Source: Streptomyces sp. NRRL F-5135 (GTDB lineage Bacteria; Actinomycetota; Actinomycetes; Streptomycetales; Streptomycetaceae). Taken from it: a stretch of DNA of 64,000 nucleotides. Where the stretch lies: NCBI RefSeq assembly GCF_000719775.1, contig NZ_JOHR01000013.1, forward strand, positions 1 to 64,000. The letters run 5' to 3'. Below the pieces are notes generated by a model. That model saw only the letters and a list, made by a program, of their open reading frames with translations, made no database searches and was not told where the DNA came from. Shown here piece by piece: positions 24,397 to 33,786 of this stretch. Both the position numbers and the translations under genes were made by a program. Every line of letters begins with the position of its first letter. Position 1 is the first letter of the stretch.

Positions 24397-24661
24397 TCCA
24401 ACCTCCGGTCACGGGAAATATCGGGGCGCCGCTCCTGACGCATCAACGACACCAACTACATCTACACACCAAGGCGGTCCTGCAGGCACCTTCTTCCCTC
24501 CGCCCTTCGAACGGCTCGCGCCCGGCGACCCGGATCCACACCGGAATCCGGCCGGGGTCGCCGCCAAGGACCTGGTGAAGCCCATGGTCAGGCCCATGTT
24601 CGGGGCCACGTTCGGTGCCACGTTCGGGCCACTGTCGGACCCGCCTGGGAGACTCGGCCCC

Positions 24662-26485
24662 ATGACCGCATCGGACGATCCGCCGGAGGGGCCGGGGCCC
24701 GTCGGGCGGCGCTGGGCCCTCGCCCCCACGGAGGGCGGTGGCGCGCTCCTCGCCCCGCTCGACGCGGCGGGCCGGGCGGCGGGTCCCGTGCTCCGCGAGC
24801 CCGATCTCGTCGCGGCGGTCGAGGCGCGGCTCCCGGAGGCCGTCCGGTGGGTCTGGCGCTCCACCGCCGAGGTGTACCCCCGGCTGCTCGCGGCGGGGAT
24901 ACGGGTCGAGCGGTGCTACGACATCGAGGCGGCGGAGCCCCTGCTGCTCGGCCACGAGAGACGGTCCGGCGAGCCCCGCTCCGCAGCGGCGGCCTGGGCC
25001 CGGCTGCGCGGCGGTCCCGTACCGCCCGATCCGCCGCCGAGATCGGCGGCGCCCGGGGCGCAGTCGGCGCTGTTCGAGCCGCGCGCGGGGGCGGAGGTCC
25101 CCTTCGAGGGCCTGCTGGAGGTGTACGCGGAGCAGGTGCGCAGACACGCCGCGGCCGAGCACCCCGAACGGATGCGGCTGCTCACCGCGTCGGAGTCGGC
25201 GGGCATGCTGGTGGCCGCCGAGATGCACCGCGCGGGCCTGCCCTGGCGCGCGGACGTGCACCGGGAGGTGCTGGGCGAGCTGCTCGGCGAGCGGTACGCG
25301 GGCGGGGGCGAGCCGCGCCGGCTGGCCGAGCTGGCGGACGAGGTGTCGGAGGCGTTCGGCCACCGGGTGCGGCCGGACCTGCCGGCGGACGTGGTGAAGG
25401 CGTTCGCGCGGGCGGGCGTCAAGGTGCGGTCCACCAGGCGCTGGGAGCTGGCGGGGATCGACCATCCGGCCGTCGAGCCGCTGATCCAGTACAAGAAGCT
25501 GTACCGGATCTGGACGGCACACGGCTGGAGCTGGCTCCAGGACTGGGTGCGGGAGGGCCGGTTCCGGCCGGAGTACCTGCCGGGCGGCACGGTCTCGGGC
25601 CGCTGGACGACCAATGGCGGCGGGGCCCTCCAGATCCCCCGGGTGATCCGGCGGGCCGTCGTCGCCGATCCGGGCTGGCGGCTGGTGGTGGCCGACGCCG
25701 ACCAGCTGGAGCCGCGCGTGCTCGCAGCGATCTCCCGCGACCCGGGCCTGATGGAGGTGGCCGGGCAGGGCGGCGACCTGTATACGGCACTGTCCGACCG
25801 GGCGTTCTCCGGCGACCGCGACCACGCAAAACTCGCGCTCCTGGGCGCGGTCTACGGCCAGACGTCCGGCGACGGCCTGAAGAACCTGGCGGCGCTGCGC
25901 CGCAGGTTCCCCCGGGCGGTGGCGTACGTGGACGAGGCGGCCCGTGCGGGCGAGGAGGGCAGGATCGTACGGACCTGGCTCGGCCGGACGAGTCCGCGGG
26001 CGGTCGGCCCGGAAAACACCGGGACCGCCGGGACCGCCGGGGCCACTGACTACACGGACGAGGCCGGGCTTCCGCAGGAGGCCCCGCCGGGCGCGTACGG
26101 CATGGGAGACGCACGAGACGCCGGAGACACGGGCGACGCGGGCGACGCGGGAGGCGGGGAAGGCGCGGGAGGTGCGGGAGCCGCCGCGTCGGCCGCCCGC
26201 GCCCGGGGGCGCTTCACCCGCAACTTCGTCGTGCAGGGCAGTGCCGCCGACTGGGCCCTGCTCATGCTGGCGGCGCTGCGCCGGTCGACCGCGGGCATGC
26301 GGGCGGAGCTGGTCTTCTTCCAGCACGACGAGGTGATCGTGCACTGCCCGCTGGAGGAGGCCGAGGAGGTGACGCGGGCGATCGACGCGGCGGGCGAGCT
26401 GGCCGGCCGGCTGACGTTCGGCCGGACGCCGGTGCGCTTCCCGTTCACCACGGCCACGGTGGAGCGCTACTCGGACGCGAAGTGA
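24662..26485 (+). CDS. Family A DNA polymerase homologue (bifunctional exonuclease/polymerase type)
   Basis: A 607-aa PolA-like protein without a 5'-3' exonuclease domain. Residues about 1-180 resemble a reduced 3'-5' exonuclease region without an obvious D-x-E. The polymerase core follows: thumb about 190-290, YLPGGTVSGRWTTNGGGALQIPR (about 308-330), motif A VVADADQLEPRVLAAI (about 342-357) and motif C FFQHDEVIVHCP (about 548-559) with the catalytic Asp-Glu. Between motif B and C lies a Gly/Ala/Asp-rich insertion of about 70 residues (about 450-520) before RFTRNFVVQGSAADW. It is probably an accessory repair or translesion polymerase. The ATG at 24662 is preferred; the stretch before it is repetitive. 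Confidence 0.85.
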   Translation: MTASDDPPEGPGPVGRRWALAPTEGGGALLAPLDAAGRAAGPVLREPDLVAAVEARLPEAVRWVWRSTAEVYPRLLAAGIRVERCYDIEAAEPLLLGHERRSGEPRSAAAAWARLRGGPVPPDPPPRSAAPGAQSALFEPRAGAEVPFEGLLEVYAEQVRRHAAAEHPERMRLLTASESAGMLVAAEMHRAGLPWRADVHREVLGELLGERYAGGGEPRRLAELADEVSEAFGHRVRPDLPADVVKAFARAGVKVRSTRRWELAGIDHPAVEPLIQYKKLYRIWTAHGWSWLQDWVREGRFRPEYLPGGTVSGRWTTNGGGALQIPRVIRRAVVADPGWRLVVADADQLEPRVLAAISRDPGLMEVAGQGGDLYTALSDRAFSGDRDHAKLALLGAVYGQTSGDGLKNLAALRRRFPRAVAYVDEAARAGEEGRIVRTWLGRTSPRAVGPENTGTAGTAGATDYTDEAGLPQEAPPGAYGMGDARDAGDTGDAGDAGGGEGAGGAGAAASAARARGRFTRNFVVQGSAADWALLMLAALRRSTAGMRAELVFFQHDEVIVHCPLEEAEEVTRAIDAAGELAGRLTFGRTPVRFPFTTATVERYSDAK

Positions 26486-26586
26486 CCGGGACGCGGCGTG
26501 GCGCTGACGCGGAGGAGTCGGGCGCGGCGTGAACCGGACGCGGAGTGAGTCGGGCGCGGTGTGACTCGGACGCGAAGTGACCGCGC
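26471..26586. repeat. Degenerate 16-bp repeats after and across the polymerase stop
   Basis: TCGGACGCGAAGTGACCG occurs at 26471-26488, including the polymerase stop TGA, and again exactly at 26565-26582. In between are related 16-bp units (such as CCGGACGCGGAGTGAG) that each carry GTGA. The 193-bp gap to the next gene is largely this repeat. Confidence 0.85.
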
Positions 26587-26678
26587 CGCGCGCTCGGGCC
26601 CGTACGGCTACGGGGGTGCGGCGGTTTCCGTCCCCCGCCGCCGGGACCGGCCCGTATGACCCATGGCCCCGGAGAGGG

Positions 26679-27404
26679 CTACTCCCAGACGACCACGTTG
26701 CGCCGCACCGGAACCGTCCCCGAGTCCGTCGCGAACAGCTCGGGCGAGCGCGCCCGGATGCGTTCCACGTCGTCGAACACCGCCCGCAGATGCGTGCGCA
26801 TGGCCGCGTGGGCCAGCGCGAGGTCTCCCACGAGCACCGCGTCGAAGATCTCGACGTGCTGGTCGGCGAACCCCGCGGGTGACGCGGTGTCGTAGAGGCC
26901 CAGCCGCCGCGCGCGGTCGAGGTGGCCCTTGGCCGAGACGACCGTCGCCCAGGCGCTGCCGTGCCCGCTCAGCCGCAGCAGCGTCTGGTGGAACGCCTCG
27001 TCGAGCTCGAAGAACTCCTCCAGTGCGAGACCCGGCCGCCGCTGCTCGGCGAGGTTGTGCCGCAGCGCGTCGACCAGCTCGGGGTCGAGCTCTGCCGGGA
27101 GGTCGCCGAGGGCGGCCAGTTCCACGGCCTCCCGGAGGAACTGCGCGTCGGCCACCTTGGCCGGGTCGACCCGCGAGACGAACGATCCGACCTGGGGGAA
27201 GATCTGCACCAGCCCCTCCTGGGACAGCAGGATCAGGCTCTCCCGGACAGGGGTGCGGCTGACCCCGAGGGCGGCGGCGAGTTCGTTCTCGGACAGGGCC
27301 GCGCCCGGAGGCAGCTCCAGGGTGAGGACCTTGCGGCGCAGCGTCTCGTAGACGGCGCGGCGGCTGGTCCGCCCCCGGTTCGATTGCCGGTTCGATCGAG
27401 CCAT
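26679..27404 (-). CDS. GntR-family (FadR subfamily) regulator of the sugar-acid operon
   Basis: A 241-aa GntR/FadR-type regulator. The winged helix is [20 protein letters not shown], then [20 protein letters not shown] (residues about 15-55), and an all-helical FCD effector domain follows (about 90-225; HxxLLRLSGH and [26 protein letters not shown] supply the metal-binding His/Asp residues). The ATG at 27404 is chosen over an upstream in-frame ATG. It is divergent from the mannonate dehydratase gene; a UxuR-like half-palindrome TTGTATACCA lies in the gap, so it probably represses the catabolic operon until a hexuronate intermediate binds. Confidence 0.93.
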   Translation of the reverse strand: MARSNRQSNRGRTSRRAVYETLRRKVLTLELPPGAALSENELAAALGVSRTPVRESLILLSQEGLVQIFPQVGSFVSRVDPAKVADAQFLREAVELAALGDLPAELDPELVDALRHNLAEQRRPGLALEEFFELDEAFHQTLLRLSGHGSAWATVVSAKGHLDRARRLGLYDTASPAGFADQHVEIFDAVLVGDLALAHAAMRTHLRAVFDDVERIRARSPELFATDSGTVPVRRNVVVWE

Positions 27405-27708
27405 GCACTCATCGTATCGGTGGGTATGCCCCACACTTGGCGCCTGTGCGCCGCGCACCCCGCACCGCGCCCGGGCCGCAGCCGCGCCCGCGACGCCGCG
27501 CCCCGCACCGCACGAGCCGTACGCCCCGACCACCCCGCACGATCACGCGGCACCCGTGCGTGTTCCACGTAACAGCAGTATTGCGCATGTGGTCGACCGG
27601 TGCTTGTATACCAGGGCTGCCCGACCAGTACCGCCAGACCTGGCGAAGCAGACCGGACGGGGCGGAACCGGACGGGCAGGCCGGACGAGGACGCGAGGAG
27701 AGGGATCT
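27405..27708. other. Divergent control region of the sugar-acid locus
   Basis: A 304-bp gap between the GntR gene and the mannonate dehydratase gene. It includes the UxuR-like site at 27604-27613 and an otherwise GC-rich sequence with no gene. Confidence 0.6.
27604..27613. promoter_or_regulatory. UxuR/FadR-type operator
   Basis: TTGTATACCA differs at one position from the perfect dyad TGGTATACCA used by UxuR/ExuR-type GntR regulators. It is about 95 bases upstream of the mannonate dehydratase start and on the side of the divergent GntR gene. Confidence 0.6.
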
Positions 27709-28917
27709 GTGAGCACGATCGAGCGCGCCGAGGTGTTCGTCTCGTCCCCAGGACGGACGTTCGTCACCCTGCGCATCACCACGTCGGACGGCGTCACCGG
27801 CCTCGGCGACGCCACGCTCAACGGCCGCGAACTCGCCGTCGCGAGCTATCTGCGCGACCACCTCGTCCCCCTGCTGATCGGCAAGGACCCGGCGCGCATC
27901 GAGGACATGTGGCAGTACCTCTACCGGGGCGCCTACTGGCGCCGCGGCCCCGTCACGATGACGGCGATATCCGCCGTCGACACCGCGCTGTGGGACATCA
28001 AGGGCAAGGTGGCCGGCCTGCCCGTCTACCAGCTGCTGGGCGGCCGGTCGCGCGACGGCGTCATGGTCTACTCGCACGCCAGCGGCACGGACGTGCCCTC
28101 CCTGCTGGACGACGTCGAGCGCTATCTCGACCTCGGCTACAAGGCCGTGCGCGCGCAGGCCGCCGTCCCGGACGTCGGCGGTACGTACGGGGTGCGCAAG
28201 GGCAAGGTCTACGAGCCCGCCGCGACCTCACTGCCCGACGAGCAGCCCTGGGACACCGAGGCGTACCTGCGCTTCGCCCCGACCTACCTCGAAGCCGTGC
28301 GCGAGCGCTTCGGCTTCGGCTTCCACCTCCTGCACGACGTCCACCACCGGCTCACGCCGCTGGAGGCGGCCCGCTTCGGCAAGTCGGTCGAGGACTCCCG
28401 GCTGTTCTGGATGGAGGACCCGACGCCGGCCGAGAACCAGGAGGCGTTCCGGCTGATCCGGCAGCACACGACGACCCCGATCGCGGTGGGTGAGGTGCTG
28501 AACTCGATCTGGGACGTCCAGCACCTGATCACCGAGCAGCTGATCGACTACGTACGCACCACCGTCGTGCACGCGGGCGGCATCACGCATCTGCGCCGGA
28601 TCTTCGACCTGGCCGCGCTCTACCAGGTCAGGACCGGTTCGCACGGGGCGACCGACCTCTCGCCGGTCAGCATGGCCGCCGCCGTGCACATCGACCTGAC
28701 CGTCCCGAACTTCGGCGTCCAGGAGTACATGGGGCACCCGGACGAGACCGCCGAGGTCTTCCACAGCGGCGTGACGTTCGCGGACGGGATGCTGAACCCC
28801 TCCGAGGAGCCCGGCCTCGGGGTCGAGTACGACGAGAAGGCCGCCGAGCGCTTCCCGTACGAGCCCCGGTACCTGCCCGTCGCACGGCGCCTCGACGGCT
28901 CCGTGCACGACTGGTGA
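27709..28917 (+). CDS. manD: D-mannonate dehydratase (enolase superfamily, ManD/RspA type)
   Basis: A 402-aa enolase-superfamily enzyme that dehydrates D-mannonate to 2-keto-3-deoxygluconate. It has the ManD hallmarks: [28 protein letters not shown] (about residues 76-103), [14 protein letters not shown] (metal Asp and following His, about 206), [10 protein letters not shown] (Glu, about 232), AVGEVLNS (Glu, about 258) and [17 protein letters not shown] (catalytic His region, about 309). GTG start after GAGGAGAGGG. Its stop overlaps the next gene (GTGA). Related enzymes with low activity or other acid sugars exist, so the substrate is likely but not certain. Confidence 0.92.
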   Translation: MSTIERAEVFVSSPGRTFVTLRITTSDGVTGLGDATLNGRELAVASYLRDHLVPLLIGKDPARIEDMWQYLYRGAYWRRGPVTMTAISAVDTALWDIKGKVAGLPVYQLLGGRSRDGVMVYSHASGTDVPSLLDDVERYLDLGYKAVRAQAAVPDVGGTYGVRKGKVYEPAATSLPDEQPWDTEAYLRFAPTYLEAVRERFGFGFHLLHDVHHRLTPLEAARFGKSVEDSRLFWMEDPTPAENQEAFRLIRQHTTTPIAVGEVLNSIWDVQHLITEQLIDYVRTTVVHAGGITHLRRIFDLAALYQVRTGSHGATDLSPVSMAAAVHIDLTVPNFGVQEYMGHPDETAEVFHSGVTFADGMLNPSEEPGLGVEYDEKAAERFPYEPRYLPVARRLDGSVHDW

Positions 28918-30758
28918 CCTCCGTGAGCACCATGGACCCCATGCACCCCGCACGCCCCGTGCGCCCCACGGACGACCTGCCCGGCACGGCCGCCTCGGAC
29001 AACGGGGAGGTCGAGGAGGCCACGCCGCCCGCCCGCGCCACGCCCGGCCCTGCCGCACTCAGCCCCGCCGCGCCCCGCCCCGCCGCGCCCGGCGGCGCCA
29101 TACCTGGCGGCGCCATACCTGGCGGCGCCACGCTCGGCCTCGCCACGCTCGGCCGGATCGCGCCGGAGCTGCGCCCGGCCGTCGACCCCCGGGAGCTGCG
29201 GGCGCGCGTCGTGCACTTCGGCCTCGGCGCGTTCCACCGGGCGCACCAGGCGGTCTACACGGAGAACGCGGCGGCCCGCTCGGGCCGGCCGTGGGGCATC
29301 GCCGCCGTCGCGCCGCGCTCGGCCCACGTGGTGGAGGCGCTGCGCGCCCAGGACTGCCTCTACTCGGTGACCTCGCTGACCGGGCCCCGCCCCTCGCCCA
29401 CGGCCACCCGCGTGGCCGGAGCGGTCGTGGAGGCGCTGGGGATGCGGACGGACACCGGGCGGATCGACCGGCTGTTCGCCGACCCCGAGGTCGGCGTCGT
29501 GACCCTGACGATCACGGAGAAGGGCTACCACCGCCGCCCCGACACGGGCCGGCTCGACACGGCGGCACCGGAGGTCGCGGCGGATCTCGCCGTGGGGCTC
29601 GGGGCGGGACGTCTCGGGGCGGGGCGTCCCGAGGCGGGTCGTCTCAGTGCGGGTCTCTCGGCGGGTGCCTTCGCGGATCCCGCGGCGGGCCTCTCGGCGG
29701 GGGCGGCTCCGGGCGGCGCGGCCGGTCTCCGGACGGTCGTCGGGCGCGTCGCCGCCGGCCTCGCCGTCCGGATGCGCTCCTGCGGTGCGCCGATCACCCT
29801 GGTCTCCTGCGACAACATGGCCGCCAACGGCGCCGCGCTGGAAGCGGTCGTGCGCGACTTCGTCGACGCGTCCTCGTGGCCCGACCGGCGGGCCCTCCTG
29901 GACTGGATGGCGGTCTCGGTCGCCTTCCCCTCGACGATCGTGGACCGTATCGTCCCGGCGACGACCGACGCGGACCGCGCGGCGGTCCGGGCCGGGCTCG
30001 GCGTGGACGACGGCGTTCCGGTCGTGGGCGAACCGTACCGGCAGTGGGTCCTGGAGGACTCCTTCGCCGCTCCCCGGCCGCCGTGGGAGCTGGACGGCGC
30101 GCTGTTCGTGCCGGATGTCGTGCCGTACCAGCTGACCAAGTTGCGGCTGCTCAACGGCTCCCACTCGGCTCTGGCCTACCTGGGCGCGGCAGCGGGGTGC
30201 GCGACCGTCGCCGACGCGCTGGCGACCGACTGGGGCGAGCGGCTGGTCCGGGGGCTGTGCGCCGAGGTCGCGGCGACGCTGCCCGCCGGTGGGCCGGACC
30301 CGGTGGCGTACGCCGAGGACCTGGTCGAGCGGTTCCGCAATCCTGGGATACGGCACCTGCTCCGGCAGATCGGCTCGGACGGTTCGCTGAAGATCCCGGA
30401 ACGGTGGCTCGACGCGCTCCGCACCCTGCGCGCCTCCACCGCCGGTACGGCACCGGCCGGCCCGGCCGCCACCACGAGCACCCCGATGCTGGAACTCGCG
30501 CTCGCCGCCTGGGCGAACGCCACGCGCCCGGCGGACGACGGCGGACAGCTGTTCGGTACGACGGATCCGGCGGCCCCGGCGCTCGGTGCCTGCTGGCGCG
30601 GGGTGCCGGACAACGAGGAGGGCCGCAGGGAAACGGTCCGCCGGCTGCTGGGCGTACTCGGCGCGGCCGATCTGGCCGAGGACGACGCGCTCGTGTCCGG
30701 GGTCACCTCCCGGCTCCCCGGGCTGCGTGCGGGCCGTATCGACCTGACCGACCGCTGA
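28914..30758 (+). CDS. uxuB: Mannitol-dehydrogenase-family protein (fructuronate/mannonate oxidoreductase type)
   Basis: NAD-dependent polyol/sugar-acid dehydrogenase interconverting D-fructuronate and D-mannonate by family. It has the Rossmann start [17 protein letters not shown], a CDNMAANG block (about residue 300) and the catalytic K-x-x-x-x-N-x-x-H in [18 protein letters not shown] (about 410-427). The protein is longer (614 aa) than the usual 480-500: an 80-residue Pro/Ala/Gly-rich N-terminal extension with duplicated G-G-A-I-P units, and an Ala/Gly/Arg repeat (about 222-262) in the Rossmann domain. A later start at 28935 or within the extension is possible. The gene begins at a GTGA overlap with manD, so the two are coupled. 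Confidence 0.85.
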   Translation: MTSVSTMDPMHPARPVRPTDDLPGTAASDNGEVEEATPPARATPGPAALSPAAPRPAAPGGAIPGGAIPGGATLGLATLGRIAPELRPAVDPRELRARVVHFGLGAFHRAHQAVYTENAAARSGRPWGIAAVAPRSAHVVEALRAQDCLYSVTSLTGPRPSPTATRVAGAVVEALGMRTDTGRIDRLFADPEVGVVTLTITEKGYHRRPDTGRLDTAAPEVAADLAVGLGAGRLGAGRPEAGRLSAGLSAGAFADPAAGLSAGAAPGGAAGLRTVVGRVAAGLAVRMRSCGAPITLVSCDNMAANGAALEAVVRDFVDASSWPDRRALLDWMAVSVAFPSTIVDRIVPATTDADRAAVRAGLGVDDGVPVVGEPYRQWVLEDSFAAPRPPWELDGALFVPDVVPYQLTKLRLLNGSHSALAYLGAAAGCATVADALATDWGERLVRGLCAEVAATLPAGGPDPVAYAEDLVERFRNPGIRHLLRQIGSDGSLKIPERWLDALRTLRASTAGTAPAGPAATTSTPMLELALAAWANATRPADDGGQLFGTTDPAAPALGACWRGVPDNEEGRRETVRRLLGVLGAADLAEDDALVSGVTSRLPGLRAGRIDLTDR

Positions 30759-30897
30759 CCCCCACCACCGGCTCCCCTCTTCCTCACCCGCTCCCTCCCA
30801 TCCGCCCCATCCCCCCTTCGCCACCACCCCCCACCGAACACCTCAAGAGCCAAAAGGCACCAAGCACCAAGCACGGTCCCGAACAACGGAGTTCACG

Positions 30898-32388
30898 ATG
30901 ACGGACACCACGCGAGCGGAGCCCACGGGCGTCGCGACACGGACGACGCGCGACCTCACCAAGGCCGCCGTCTCCGGGTGGCTCGGCACGGCGATGGAGT
31001 TCATGGACTTCCAGCTCTACTCGCTGGCGGCCGCCATCGTCTTCAACAAGCTTTTCTTCCCCGACGTCAGCCCGGCCATCGGCCTGATCGCCGCCATGGC
31101 CACCTACGGCGTCGGATACGTCGCCCGGCTCGCCGGCGCCCTCTACTTCGGCCGGATGGGCGACCGTATCGGCCGCAAGAAGGTCCTGTTCATCACCATC
31201 CTGCTGATGGGCGCCTCCACCACGCTGATCGGCGCGCTGCCGACGTACGCGACGATCGGCATCCTCGCCCCGATCCTGCTGGTCGCCCTCCGGCTGGTGC
31301 AGGGCTTCGGCGCCGGCGCCGAGATCGCCGGCGCGACCGTGATGCTCGCCGAGTACGCCCCTGCCAAGCGGCGCGGGCTGATCTCCTCGCTGGTCTCCCT
31401 GGGCACCAACTCTGGCACTCTGGCGGCGTCGGGACTGTGGGCGATCCTGCTCGCGGTCCTGAGCGAGGAGCAGCTGCTGTCCTGGGGCTGGCGGCTGCCG
31501 TTCCTGCTGAGCTTCGCGCTCATGATCTTCGCGGTCTGGCTGCGGCGGAACCTGAAGGAGAGCCCGGTCTTCGAGGAGCGCCCGGACGTCGTGGACGGTG
31601 TCGCGATGTCCCGGGACGAGATCGAGTCGGTGGTCGAGTCCGCGGGCGAGCCGACGGGACGGCCCGCCGGCGAGGCCCCGCGCCCGGCGTCCGGCACGTC
31701 AGGCAGGTCAGGCAAGGCCACACCCCCGGCCGCCGCCCCGCAGGACACCAAGAGCGTCAGCGTCCTGGAGGCCGGCGTACGCCAGCGCAAGGGCAAGGCG
31801 TTCTTCCTCTCCCTCGGACTGCGCTTCGGTCAGGCCGGCAACTCGGGCCTGATCCAGACCTTCCTCGTCGGCTACATCGGCACCACGCTCGGCGTCGACA
31901 AGTCGGTCCCGACGGACGCCATCGTGTACGGCTCGCTGCTGGGCTTCGCCGTCGTCCCGCTGGTCGGCATGCTCGGTGACCGCTTCGGCCGCCGCCCCAT
32001 GTACATCGCGCTCACGCTGCTGACCATGGTCCTGGCCTTCCCGATGATGCTGCTCATCACCTCGGGCAGCACGATCGGCCTGATGTTCGGCATGGTCCTC
32101 GGCCTCAACGTGGGCGTCCTCGGCCTGTTCTCGCTGGAGAGCGTCACGATGGCCGAGCTGTTCGGATCCCGTACCCGGTTCACCCAGCTCGCGCTGGCCA
32201 AGGAGATCGGCGGCATCCTCGCCACGGCCATCGGCCCCGTCATCGCGGCGACGCTGACCGCCGTCACCGGCAGCTGGTGGCCGATCGCCGCGATGCTCGT
32301 CGTCTACTCGCTCATCACCCTGGTGTCCGCGCTGCTCTCCCCCGAGACCCGCGGGCGCGACCTGGTCCGTCTGGAGGACGCGGCATGA
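30898..32388 (+). CDS. MFS transporter (metabolite:H+ symporter type)
   Basis: A 496-aa major facilitator with about 12 membrane segments. Features are GTAMEFMDFQLYSLAAAIVFN in TM1 (the E-x-x-D typical of metabolite:H+ symporters), the loop 2-3 motif GRMGDRIGRKKVLF and its repeat GDRFGRRPMYIAL (about 362), and RLVQGFGAGAEIAGATV (about 135). A long hydrophilic central loop (about 220-295) separates the halves. In this operon it should import the hexuronate, mannonate or idonate substrate. The downstream dehydrogenase start overlaps its stop (ATGA). Confidence 0.92.
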   Translation: MTDTTRAEPTGVATRTTRDLTKAAVSGWLGTAMEFMDFQLYSLAAAIVFNKLFFPDVSPAIGLIAAMATYGVGYVARLAGALYFGRMGDRIGRKKVLFITILLMGASTTLIGALPTYATIGILAPILLVALRLVQGFGAGAEIAGATVMLAEYAPAKRRGLISSLVSLGTNSGTLAASGLWAILLAVLSEEQLLSWGWRLPFLLSFALMIFAVWLRRNLKESPVFEERPDVVDGVAMSRDEIESVVESAGEPTGRPAGEAPRPASGTSGRSGKATPPAAAPQDTKSVSVLEAGVRQRKGKAFFLSLGLRFGQAGNSGLIQTFLVGYIGTTLGVDKSVPTDAIVYGSLLGFAVVPLVGMLGDRFGRRPMYIALTLLTMVLAFPMMLLITSGSTIGLMFGMVLGLNVGVLGLFSLESVTMAELFGSRTRFTQLALAKEIGGILATAIGPVIAATLTAVTGSWWPIAAMLVVYSLITLVSALLSPETRGRDLVRLEDAA

Positions 32389-33488
32389 GGGCGGTCGTCG
32401 TACACGGCCCCGGCGATCTGCGGATCGACGAGCGCCCGGACCCGGTGCCGGGACCCGGAGAGGTGCTGCTGGCGCTGGAGTGGGGCGGGATCTGCGGCTC
32501 CGACGTCGCGTACTTCAAGCACGGCGGGTCCGGGACCGCGACGCTCCGGCACCCGCTGGTGCTCGGGCACGAGGTCGCCGGCCGGATAGCCGGTACGGGC
32601 CCCGGCGTCAGCGGCCTGGCAGCAGGTCGACCCGTCACGGTGCACCCGGCGGAACTGGTCGGCGACGGGCGTCTGCCCGACCGGCTCGCGGGTCGTACGA
32701 ACCTCTACCCCCGGGTCCGTTACTTCGGCTCGGCCGCCTTCGACCCGCACACGGACGGCGGCTTCAGCGAATACCGGGTGGTCCGCGCGGCGCAGGTCAG
32801 GCCGCTGCCCGAGGGCGTGAGCACCGAGCAGGGCGCGCTGGCCGAGCCGCTCGCCGTGGCGATGCACGCCGTGCGCCGGGCGGGCGCGGCCGGGGGCCTC
32901 GCGGGCGGGGCCCCCGACGGCCGGGTCACCGACGGCCGGGCGGGCGACCTGCGGGGAAGGACCGTACTCGTCAACGGCGCGGGCCCGATCGGGTCGCTCG
33001 TCGTGGCGGCGGCCAAACACCGCGGTGCCGCCACGGTGATCGCGGCCGACGTCTCGGCGGCCTCGCTCGCGGTCGCCCGGGCGATGGGCGCGGACGAGAC
33101 CGTCGACGTCAGCGACGGCACGGCTCTCCCGCGCGACGTCGAGCTGGTCTTCGAGGCGTCGGGGGCCCCGGCCGCACTGGGACCGGTCCTGCGGGCGACG
33201 GCCCCGGGCGGCACCGTGGTCCAGGTCGGCAACCTGCCGGGCGCGGCGGTCGCCGCGGCGCTCGGGGACCTCGTCACGCGGGAGATCACCTGGATCGGCT
33301 CGTACCGTTTCGTCGAGGAGATCGACGACGCGCTGCTGGCGATGCGGGACGGCCTGGACGTCTCGCCGGTCATCAGCCACCGCTTCGGCCTGGAGGAGGC
33401 GGCGCGGGCGCTGGCGACCGCCGCCGACCCGGCGAGCGGCAGCAGCAAGGTCATGCTCCGGCTCGGAGCCGCGCCCGGGGAACGGTGA
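32385..33488 (+). CDS. L-idonate 5-dehydrogenase-like alcohol dehydrogenase
   Basis: A 367-aa medium-chain dehydrogenase. Catalytic-zinc ligands are present (GGICGSDVAYF and LGHE, about residues 35-65), and VRYFGSAAFDPHTDGGFSEYRVV (about 107-129) matches idonate dehydrogenases; the Rossmann turn is VNGAGPIGSLVVAAAKHRGA (about 196-215). The four cysteines of the structural-zinc lobe (family C-x-x-C-x-x-C...C before the A-G-R-T-N-L segment) are missing: the region reads HPAELVGDGRLPDRLAGRTN without any Cys. A Gly/Arg/Asp-rich insert lies at about 170-185. It starts at an ATGA overlap with the transporter gene and ends at a strong hairpin. L-idonate as substrate is inferred from similarity and operon. 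Confidence 0.85.
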   Translation: MRAVVVHGPGDLRIDERPDPVPGPGEVLLALEWGGICGSDVAYFKHGGSGTATLRHPLVLGHEVAGRIAGTGPGVSGLAAGRPVTVHPAELVGDGRLPDRLAGRTNLYPRVRYFGSAAFDPHTDGGFSEYRVVRAAQVRPLPEGVSTEQGALAEPLAVAMHAVRRAGAAGGLAGGAPDGRVTDGRAGDLRGRTVLVNGAGPIGSLVVAAAKHRGAATVIAADVSAASLAVARAMGADETVDVSDGTALPRDVELVFEASGAPAALGPVLRATAPGGTVVQVGNLPGAAVAAALGDLVTREITWIGSYRFVEEIDDALLAMRDGLDVSPVISHRFGLEEAARALATAADPASGSSKVMLRLGAAPGER

Positions 33489-33548
33489 CGCCCCACCGCG
33501 AGGGGCGGTGACACCCCACCGCGAAAGAGGGTGCCGCGCACTCCGCGT

Positions 33549-33573
33549 CCCGCCGGGCAGCGCGCCCGGCGGG
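33549..33573 (+). terminator. Hairpin terminator of the sugar-acid operon
   Basis: CCCGCCGGGC (33549-33558) and GCCCGGCGGG (33564-33573) form a perfect 10-bp stem with a 5-nt loop, 61 bases after the last gene of the operon. Confidence 0.75.
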
Positions 33574-33750
33574 AATGAATCCGGTCCCCGCGGGCGGGCC
33601 GCGCCCGGGGGGACCGGTGGTCGTCGGGTCGGGGGATCAGGCGCGTCGCGTACGCGGGAGGTGACCGCGTGCGCGACGCGCGGCCGGGAGGTGAGTCCCC
33701 GTCAGGCGCCCCGGCGGGTGACTCGGCGGGTGACTCTGCCCGGCTTCACG

Positions 33751-33786
33751 ACTCGGGCTCAGACTCGAACTCGGACTCGGACTCAG
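33751..33786. repeat. 6-bp tandem repeat ending in the LPMO stop codon
   Basis: Six hexamers related to ACTCGG (33751-33786) run up to the minus-strand LPMO gene. The last one, ACTCAG, contains its TGA stop (33783-33785). Confidence 0.85.
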
